From the NCBI GenBank assembly GCA_035506335.1, contig DATJPN010000124.1, positions 1-5,985 on the forward strand: a stretch of 5,985 nt of DNA, read 5' to 3'. Under the pieces are notes generated by a model. The model saw nothing but the letters and a program-made list of their open reading frames with translations. It did not search any database and was not told the DNA's origin. This document shows, in pieces, positions 1 through 4,284 of the stretch (within the stretch, counting starts at the first letter, position 1; every line of letters begins with the position of its first letter). This DNA is from DAIDKA01 sp035506335. Lineage in GTDB: Bacteria; Pseudomonadota; Gammaproteobacteria; Steroidobacterales; Steroidobacteraceae. The position numbers and the translations under genes are program-made.

Positions 1-831
1 ATCAGCGCCCGGTCACGGGTCCGACCGGGGCGATATCTGCGCGTGCCGGAAGCCAACCCCGTGAGAGTGAGTTTCACGCACGATGATCACGGCGCCGCGC
101 CCGAGGCCACCACGGCCGCGACCGCTGCCGCCACCACCGCCACGGCCGCGACCGCCGTGCCGGCTGCAACCGCGGCGATTCCGGCCGCCTCTGCCTCACC
201 CGACGTTGCGCCGGAAACCACTGCCGGCGGGGTCTCCCCGCAGGTGGCGCTGCAGGAGAGCGAGCAGGACGCACGCGCCGTGGCCCAGGACAAGCCGCTG
301 AACGCGTCCCAGCCGGTGTCGGCCGGGCAGGCCGAGGCCCTCACGCCCGGACTGGGACCGGCCGCGGTGGTCGCGGCGGACAATGCGGACGCGACGGACT
401 ATTCGGTGGCCCCCGACGACACCATCGTCGTGGCCGCGACCGAGACTCTCGGATACTACGCCGGATGGCTGAACGTCACTCCGGCGCGGTTGCGGGCGCT
501 GAATCACCTGCGGGGCAAGGCCGGGGTGCGGATCGGGCGCAGGCTGAAGCTGGATTTCGCCCACGTCTCGCACGAGAAGTTCGAGACGCAGCGGCGCGAC
601 TATCACCGCCAGCTCGAGGCGGCCTACTTCGCGTCGCATCGGATATCCGGCACCCAGGTGCACGTCGTGCGCTCCGGAGACTCCCTGTGGAACCTGACGC
701 ATCGTTTCGGGGATCTGCCGGAATGGCTGCTGCAGCAGTACAACCCGGATGTGGCCTTCGACGAGCTCAGGGCCGGCGCGCAGATCGTCCTGCCACGCGT
801 CGAGGATCTGGGCACGGCGGGCGAGAACTGA
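1..831 (+). CDS. MltD-like membrane-bound lytic murein transglycosylase, C-terminal LysM part (5' end outside the window)
   Basis: The reading frame is open from base 1, so this is the tail of a longer gene. A GTG at 43 is not needed as a start: codons before it read as the end of a LysM repeat (RPGRYLRVP at codons 8-16). Next comes a low-complexity Ala/Thr/Pro linker (about codons 30-138). A second LysM-like repeat lies at about 418-558 (TIVVAATETLGYYAGW, ending GRRLKLDF). A third lies at about 658-801 (VHVVRSGDSLWNLTHRFG, ending GAQIVLPRV). The diverged middle repeat with TETLGYYAGWL, the connecting FETQRRDYHRQLE helix and the canonical last repeat match, from memory, MltD-type transglycosylases, which cut the MurNAc-GlcNAc bond to 1,6-anhydro products in the periplasm. 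The catalytic SLT domain is not in view, so a different LysM-bearing cell-wall enzyme remains possible. LysM repeats bind peptidoglycan. The stop TGA is at 829-831. Confidence 0.8.
   Translation: MSARSRVRPGRYLRVPEANPVRVSFTHDDHGAAPEATTAATAAATTATAATAVPAATAAIPAASASPDVAPETTAGGVSPQVALQESEQDARAVAQDKPLNASQPVSAGQAEALTPGLGPAAVVAADNADATDYSVAPDDTIVVAATETLGYYAGWLNVTPARLRALNHLRGKAGVRIGRRLKLDFAHVSHEKFETQRRDYHRQLEAAYFASHRISGTQVHVVRSGDSLWNLTHRFGDLPEWLLQQYNPDVAFDELRAGAQIVLPRVEDLGTAGEN
110..155 (+). repeat. 16-bp direct repeat within Ala/Thr linker
   Basis: CCACGGCCGCGACCGC occurs at 110-125 and again, identical, at 140-155, a 30-bp (10-codon) period. It keeps the reading frame and encodes Thr-Ala-Ala-Thr-Ala twice in the low-complexity linker between LysM repeats. 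It looks like in-frame expansion of linker DNA by slippage or unequal exchange rather than a regulatory element. Confidence 0.6.
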
Positions 832-872
832 AGACCTGTCGGCAAATGGCGTCGGGCAGGAGGCGGTTGTGA

Positions 873-889
873 CGGGCGTACTTCGCCCG
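873..889 (+). other. Stem-loop between the LysM gene and the L,D-transpeptidase gene
   Basis: CGGGCG (873-878), loop TACTT, CGCCCG (884-889): a perfect 6-bp GC stem with a 5-nt loop, 42 bp after the stop of the LysM gene. No T-tract follows (the next bases are AAGGCCGGCAG), so it is not a classical intrinsic terminator. It could stabilise the 3' end of the upstream mRNA or be chance in GC-rich DNA. Confidence 0.3.
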
Positions 890-904
890 AAGGCCGGCAG
901 ACCC

Positions 905-910
905 TATACT
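905..910 (+). promoter_or_regulatory. Candidate -10 element for the L,D-transpeptidase gene
   Basis: TATACT matches the sigma-70 -10 consensus TATAAT at five of six positions and stands out in very GC-rich DNA. At 17-bp spacing the -35 position (882-887) reads TTCGCC, a poor match, so activity would depend on an activator or on the -10 alone. The ATG at 918 begins 7 nt after the hexamer, so a standard start point would fall at or just before the ATG and give a leaderless message. This fits the lack of a Shine-Dalgarno sequence. Confidence 0.35.
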
Positions 911-917
911 TCAACAT

Positions 918-1535
918 ATGCGTGAGAGTCCGAATTCCGGATGGGTACGGTTGGCGGGTGCGTCGGTGCTGGTGGCGGCGCTGGCGATGGGCCTCGCCGC
1001 GGGCGTGCCCGCGGCGCTGGCGTCCGGCAAGCCGCACGGTCCGGCCCGGGAAACGGCCCGCGCGCAGGCCAATGCGAGCGAGGGTGATGCCAGCGCCGTA
1101 CCGGCCGCGATGCTGGCCGACCGGGTGATCGTCCGCAAGGCCGAGCGGCGCCTGTACCTGATGCACGATGGCGCCGTACTGCGCTCCTACCGCGTGGCGC
1201 TCGGACTCAATCCGGTGGGACCGAAGGAACAGGAGGGCGACTCGCGCACCCCCGAGGGACACTATCAGCTGACCCGTCGCAATCCCCACAGTGACTACTT
1301 CCTGTCCATACAGGTTTCCTACCCCAACGACCGCGATCTGCTGCGCGCACGGCGCAACCGCCTGGTGCCGGGCGGGTCGATCATGATCCACGGACTGCCG
1401 AACGAGCTGCGCCGCGAGCCGGATTACTACGAGAACCGCGACTGGACCGACGGCTGCATCGCGCTGTCGGACTCGGACATGCTCGAAGTGTGGCTGATGA
1501 TTCCGCCGGACACGCCCATCGACATCCTGCCGTAG
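918..1535 (+). CDS. Exported L,D-transpeptidase (YkuD) family protein
   Basis: 205 residues. Residues 1 to about 36 form a signal peptide: a short charged start, a hydrophobic stretch (ASVLVAALAMGLAAGV) and a likely AxA-type cleavage after ALA at 33-35. The mature N-terminus is a short Ala-rich linker. The YkuD domain runs from about residue 68 (DRVIVRKAERRLYLMHDG) to the C-terminus (TPIDILP). The catalytic pair is visible: His158 in IMIHG and Cys180 in WTDGCIALS. The family uses the Cys as nucleophile, either to make 3-3 cross-links, to attach proteins to peptidoglycan, or in DpaA/YafK-type members to cut such a link. The motif reads TDGC rather than the common SHGC, so which reaction it performs cannot be decided here. 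The start at ATG 918 gives a complete signal peptide; no Shine-Dalgarno sequence is evident. Its location beside a lytic transglycosylase gene supports a cell-wall role. Confidence 0.88.
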   Translation: MRESPNSGWVRLAGASVLVAALAMGLAAGVPAALASGKPHGPARETARAQANASEGDASAVPAAMLADRVIVRKAERRLYLMHDGAVLRSYRVALGLNPVGPKEQEGDSRTPEGHYQLTRRNPHSDYFLSIQVSYPNDRDLLRARRNRLVPGGSIMIHGLPNELRREPDYYENRDWTDGCIALSDSDMLEVWLMIPPDTPIDILP

Positions 1536-1550
1536 CCGGCGCCCGTTCGT

Positions 1551-2939
1551 TTGAACACCAACAGCATCATCATCCCGGATTCGGTGGACGCGCTGGTCGC
1601 GCCGCGCGGAAGCCTCGAGAACCTCTCGCAGGAGGAGATCACGAAGCTCCTGGACACCAGCCACAGCGGCTTGTACGGCCTGTTCCGCAAGTGCGCCCTG
1701 GCCGTGCTCAACACCGGCAACGACACCGACAACGCGAAGGAGATCCTGGAGCGTTACGCGGACTTCGACATCGAGGTGGTGCGTCACGCGCGCGGCATCA
1801 AGCTCGAGATGCGACACGCACCGGCCACCGCGTTCGTGGACGGGGAGATGATCCGCGGCATCAAGGAGCATCTGTTCGCCGTGCTGCGCGACGTCATCTA
1901 CACCGCCGGTGAGATACACGACAGCCGGCTGGTGTCGCTCACGGATTCCGGTGCGGTCACGAACGCGGTGTTCCGCATCCTGCGCAACGCGCGCGCGCTC
2001 GAGTACAAGGGCCGGCCGAACCTGGTCGTGTGCTGGGGCGGCCACTCGATCGGCGACGCGGAGTACAACTACACCAAGAAGGTCGGGTACGAGCTCGGCC
2101 TGCGCGGCCTCGATGTCTGCACCGGCTGCGGACCCGGCGCGATGAAGGGCCCGATGAAGGGCGCGACCATCGGACATGCCAAGCAGCGGGTCATCGGCAG
2201 CCGCTACATCGGTCTCACGGAGCCGGGCATCATCGCCGCGGAGCCCCCCAACCCGATCGTCAGCCAGCTCGTGATCCTGCCGGACATCGAGAAGCGCCTC
2301 GAGGCCTTCGTCCGCATGGGGCACGGCATCGTGGTGTTCCCGGGCGGCGCGGGCACCGCCGAGGAGATCCTGTATCTCATCGGATTGCTGCTCGATCCGG
2401 CCAATGCGGGCCAGCCCTTCCCGGTGGTACTGACGGGACCGGCCGCGAGCAGCGGCTACTTCGAGCAGATCCTGCGCTTCGTCGAAGGCACGCTCGGCCG
2501 CCAGGCGGTGCAGCATCTGGAGGTCGTCATCGATGATCCGCCGACGGTGGCCCGGCGCATGGTCGCCGGCATGGAGTCGGTGCGCGAATTCCGGCGCGAG
2601 CGCAGTGATTCCTACAACTTCAACTGGCTGCTCAGCGTCGGCGTCGAGCTGCAGCGTCCGTTCCAGGTCTCGCACGAGTCGATGCGTTCGCTCGTGCTGT
2701 CCCGCGCGCAGCCCGCGCACATGCTGGCCGCGAACCTGCGCCGTGCCTTCTCGGGCATCGTCACGGGAAACGTCAAGGACTACGGCGTGCAGGCCATCGA
2801 GCAGCACGGACCCTACGAGCTGAACGGCGACAAGAACGTCATGCGGCTGCTCGATGAACTGCTGACGGCATTCGTCGCGCAGGGACGCATGAAATTGCCG
2901 GGTACGGCCTACAAGCCCTGCTACCAGCTCGTCGCGTGA
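1551..2939 (+). CDS. ppnN: PpnN, pyrimidine/purine nucleotide 5'-monophosphate nucleosidase
   Basis: 462 residues, close to E. coli PpnN/YgdH (454) and recognisably similar along its whole length. The enzyme hydrolyses the N-glycosidic bond of nucleoside 5'-monophosphates to base plus ribose 5-phosphate in the cytosol. In E. coli it is a tetramer stimulated by (p)ppGpp. Domains: N-terminal regulatory domain (about 1-145; FRKCALAVLNTG, AFVDGEMI), central Rossmann LOG/lysine-decarboxylase-like catalytic domain (VCWGGHS at 160-166, CTGCGPGAMKGPMKGA at 190-205, PGGAGTAEE at 264-272), then the C-terminal domain (RRAFSGIVTGNVKD, GRMKLPGTAY). The start is uncertain: the first codon in frame is TTG at 1551, 15 bp after the preceding stop, and a GTG at 1584 gives exactly the E. 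coli N-terminal length up to the PxGS motif. Neither has a clear Shine-Dalgarno sequence. The close spacing suggests co-transcription and perhaps translational coupling with the upstream L,D-transpeptidase gene. Confidence 0.95.
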   Translation: MNTNSIIIPDSVDALVAPRGSLENLSQEEITKLLDTSHSGLYGLFRKCALAVLNTGNDTDNAKEILERYADFDIEVVRHARGIKLEMRHAPATAFVDGEMIRGIKEHLFAVLRDVIYTAGEIHDSRLVSLTDSGAVTNAVFRILRNARALEYKGRPNLVVCWGGHSIGDAEYNYTKKVGYELGLRGLDVCTGCGPGAMKGPMKGATIGHAKQRVIGSRYIGLTEPGIIAAEPPNPIVSQLVILPDIEKRLEAFVRMGHGIVVFPGGAGTAEEILYLIGLLLDPANAGQPFPVVLTGPAASSGYFEQILRFVEGTLGRQAVQHLEVVIDDPPTVARRMVAGMESVREFRRERSDSYNFNWLLSVGVELQRPFQVSHESMRSLVLSRAQPAHMLAANLRRAFSGIVTGNVKDYGVQAIEQHGPYELNGDKNVMRLLDELLTAFVAQGRMKLPGTAYKPCYQLVA

Positions 2940-2970
2940 CATAACGCTCGCGCGTGCCGCCGCTCGACGA

Positions 2971-2983
2971 TGGGTGTGACCCA
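2971..2983 (+). other. Short inverted repeat after ppnN
   Basis: TGGGT-GTG-ACCCA forms a 5-bp stem with a 3-nt loop, 31 bp after the ppnN stop, followed by GTTCCTGTAGGTTT. The stem is short and the following T content is low, so it is at best a weak terminator; a protein-binding half-site pair is an alternative. The rest of the 106-bp spacer (2940-3045) shows no convincing promoter by eye. Confidence 0.2.
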
Positions 2984-3033
2984 GTTCCTGTAGGTTTACC
3001 GGCGCAACTCCGTACCCTGCTCGCAATCACTTC

Positions 3034-3038
3034 AGGAG
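3034..3038 (+). promoter_or_regulatory. Ribosome binding site of the 76-residue gene
   Basis: AGGAG lies 7 nt before the ATG at 3046, near-ideal Shine-Dalgarno sequence and spacing. It is the clearest such site in the window and is the main evidence that this short unrecognised ORF is translated from this start. Confidence 0.8.
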
Positions 3039-3045
3039 TTGTCGC

Positions 3046-3276
3046 ATGAACTCATCAGACCGGACACGGGGTGACCCACTGGGCGCTCCGGCACAGTCCA
3101 CCGCCGTGGCCGCGCCACTGGCGGGCACGGAGGAGTACGGCTCGTGGCTGGATCGCATGCAGCGGGCGCGCACCCGTCATGCGGCGATCACCCGCAACCT
3201 CTACACCTGGTCCAACTACAAGAGCTGGGCCGATCAGGTGAAGGGCTCCTGGGAGCAGGAGCCGGAGCGTAAGTAG
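3046..3276 (+). CDS. Small hypothetical protein, 76 residues
   Basis: I do not recognise this protein. Residues 1 to about 27 are polar and probably disordered (Ser, Gly, Ala, Pro-rich). Residues about 28-70 form a compact, charged, aromatic segment (EEYGSWLDRMQRARTRHAA, then RNLYTWSNYKSWADQVKG) with four Trp and three Tyr, likely helical. There is no signal peptide, membrane segment or Cys, so it should be cytosolic. The start is well supported by AGGAG at 3034-3038. The gene converges on the ParA-type ATPase gene with only 4 bp between stop codons, and no bidirectional terminator is visible there, so the two transcripts probably overlap. A functional link to the ATPase (for example a partner or regulator) is conceivable from position only; nothing in the sequence resembles ParB or MinE. 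Confidence 0.75.
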   Translation: MNSSDRTRGDPLGAPAQSTAVAAPLAGTEEYGSWLDRMQRARTRHAAITRNLYTWSNYKSWADQVKGSWEQEPERK

Positions 3277-3280
3277 GCGC

Positions 3281-3982
3281 TCAGCTGTTTCCGGCGAGCG
3301 GCGTGACATCCGGCGCCGCGGTGCGCTGCGGAGCGGCCTTGTTCTCCAGCCAGGCGATGAGCGGCTCCCAGGCCTTCGTGTCGTCGTAGATGTGGTGTCC
3401 CTTCATCTCGTGGATGCCCGAACCGCTCTCCACGGCGCGGATGTAGTTCTGCGAATCGCGCAGGGTGGCGACGATGGGGATGCCGAGGGTCTCGAGGAAG
3501 CGCAGCAGCGACTGGTAGACGAGGGTGTTCACCTTGACCCGGTTGGCGATGACGCCGAGGCGGTTGTCATGGCGCCGGATCTTCGCCACCAGCAGCAGGT
3601 CGCGGATGCAGCGCGAACAGGCGTGGATATCGATGTCCGAAGGCAGGACCGGCACGAGGATCTTGTCCGACAGGCGCGTCAGCTCGACCATCGTCTGACC
3701 GGTGACGGCCGCCGGCGTGTCCAGGATGATGTGCGTGGCATCCGGCGGCGGACGCAGCTGGAAGGAGCGCGTCACGCGCGAATCGCGCTCGTGCGCCGAG
3801 ATGAGATGAACCTTGGGACGTGCCGGATCGCGTCTCGACACCCACCGCCCGGATGATCCCTGAGGGTCATAATCCATGAGCACCGGCCGTTGCTGCTGCG
3901 AGGCGTAATAGCCCGCCAGGTTCACGGCGATGGTCGTTTTGCCGGACCCGCCCTTGGGGTTCAGGACGACGATACGCTGCAT
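3281..3982 (-). CDS. Orphan ParA/MinD-type P-loop ATPase
   Basis: 233 residues. The protein opens with the deviant Walker A box KGGSGKTT (residues 10-17, with signature lysine K10 and P-loop K15). Walker A' follows with DYDPQGS (37-43), and Walker B with IILDTPA (85-91, D88). Further family blocks include ILVPVLPSDIDIHA and GVIANRV. The last 20 or so residues (APQRTAAPDVTPLAGNS) look disordered. ParA-type ATPases dimerise on ATP, usually bind DNA or membrane non-specifically, and position plasmids, chromosomes or protein complexes. There is no N-terminal helix-turn-helix, so it is of the short class. No parB, parS, minC/E or cargo gene is present nearby, and the chromosomal-type soj-spo0J context is absent, so the cargo is unknown. 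The ATG at 3982 lies directly before the P-loop strand as expected, but lacks an obvious Shine-Dalgarno sequence. Confidence 0.92.
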   Translation of the reverse strand: MQRIVVLNPKGGSGKTTIAVNLAGYYASQQQRPVLMDYDPQGSSGRWVSRRDPARPKVHLISAHERDSRVTRSFQLRPPPDATHIILDTPAAVTGQTMVELTRLSDKILVPVLPSDIDIHACSRCIRDLLLVAKIRRHDNRLGVIANRVKVNTLVYQSLLRFLETLGIPIVATLRDSQNYIRAVESGSGIHEMKGHHIYDDTKAWEPLIAWLENKAAPQRTAAPDVTPLAGNS

Positions 3983-3990
3983 GGAATCAC

Positions 3991-4019
3991 AGAGTACTGG
4001 TGCCGCCCGAGCGCCGCAA
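3991..4019 (-). promoter_or_regulatory. Weak candidate sigma-70 promoter for the ParA-type gene
   Basis: Read on the minus strand, TTGCGG (4019-4014) and TACTCT (3996-3991) are separated by 17 bp. Each matches its consensus at only three of six bases. The implied start point would fall within a few nucleotides of the ATG at 3982, which would fit the missing Shine-Dalgarno sequence. This is low-scoring and could be chance. Confidence 0.22.
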
Positions 4020-4081
4020 GCGATGCCACAGATGAGATCTTCCGCACGCCAGGTGTCACATTGAATTTGTACGCTTCATCC

Positions 4082-4186
4082 ATGGAACGACTGTTGCTGC
4101 TATGGGACGAAATCGATGATCTGGCGGGTGTCGGCCGCTGCCTGGTCGCCCGCGCGCTGATGCGCATCCATCCGCGCCGCTGGTAG
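4082..4186 (+). CDS. Possible small ORF, 34 residues, unknown function
   Basis: ATG at 4082 to TAG at 4184-4186. The product begins MERLLLLWDEIDDLAGVG and ends in a basic tail (RIHPRRW). The leucine-rich start followed by acidic then basic residues would suit an amphipathic helix, perhaps a membrane-surface peptide, but it is too short and polar for a confident transmembrane segment. About three quarters of its codons end in G or C, compatible with coding in this genome. There is no clear Shine-Dalgarno sequence before the ATG (TTTGTACGCTTCATCC). It sits between the divergent ParA-type gene and htpG, and an imperfect hairpin overlaps its stop. The frame is open further upstream over the ParA-type gene, but that extension is antisense shadow. 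It could be a real small protein, a remnant of a longer gene, or chance. Confidence 0.4.
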   Translation: MERLLLLWDEIDDLAGVGRCLVARALMRIHPRRW

Positions 4187-4208
4187 CCGCCGCCACCGGT
4201 GCGAATTT
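4173..4208 (+). terminator. Candidate terminator hairpin before htpG
   Basis: CGCGCCGCTGG (4173-4183) can pair with CCACCGGTGCG (4193-4203) over 11 positions, with nine Watson-Crick pairs, one G-T wobble and one C-C mismatch, and a 9-nt loop that contains the stop codon of the 34-residue ORF. AATTT follows immediately (4204-4208). The T-run is short, so it would be a modest terminator at best. It would insulate htpG from upstream transcription. Confidence 0.35.
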
Positions 4209-4218
4209 GCAGATCCGG

Positions 4219-4246
4219 CTTGAAAAATCCGCCGGGACACCCAAGA
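4219..4246 (+). promoter_or_regulatory. Candidate sigma-32 (RpoH) heat-shock promoter of htpG
   Basis: CTTGAAA at 4219-4225 is a full match to the sigma-32 -35 consensus. A 13-bp spacer leads to ACCCAAGA (4239-4246), which keeps the C-rich CCCA core of the CCCCATNT -10 consensus but misses its outer bases. The start point would be near 4253, giving a leader of roughly 30 nt before the ATG at 4285. htpG is a classic member of the RpoH regulon in E. coli and its promoter there also carries CTTGAAA, so position, motif and gene agree. Confidence 0.6.
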
Positions 4247-4284
4247 TGCACGCCTGCTCAACCTTCTGAACGGCAGGATCGCGC

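Noticed and set aside
43..45. GTG at 43 as the start of the LysM protein
   Set aside because: The frame is open to base 1 and the codons before 43 read as the end of another LysM repeat (RPGRYLRVP), so the gene begins upstream of the window.
70..85. AGTTTCACGCACGATG as a possible parS site for the ParA-type ATPase
   Set aside because: Only the left half (GTTTCACG) resembles the parS palindrome; the right half does not match. It lies inside a coding region and there is no ParB nearby.
624..3026. An 800-codon open frame on the minus strand across the LysM, L,D-transpeptidase and ppnN genes
   Set aside because: It is antisense to three well-recognised genes. Its translation is low-complexity Arg/His/Val/Asp-rich with no domain, as expected from the complement of GC-rich codons.
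3270..3310. Bidirectional terminator between the convergent genes
   Set aside because: The 4-bp gap and flanking bases contain only CAGCTG and scattered GC; I find no stem of useful length with a T-run on either strand.
3890..4081. N-terminal extension of the 34-residue ORF over the ParA-type gene start
   Set aside because: It runs antisense to the P-loop coding region of a clear ParA-type gene and its residues show no recognisable pattern; if the small ORF is real, ATG 4082 is the plausible start.
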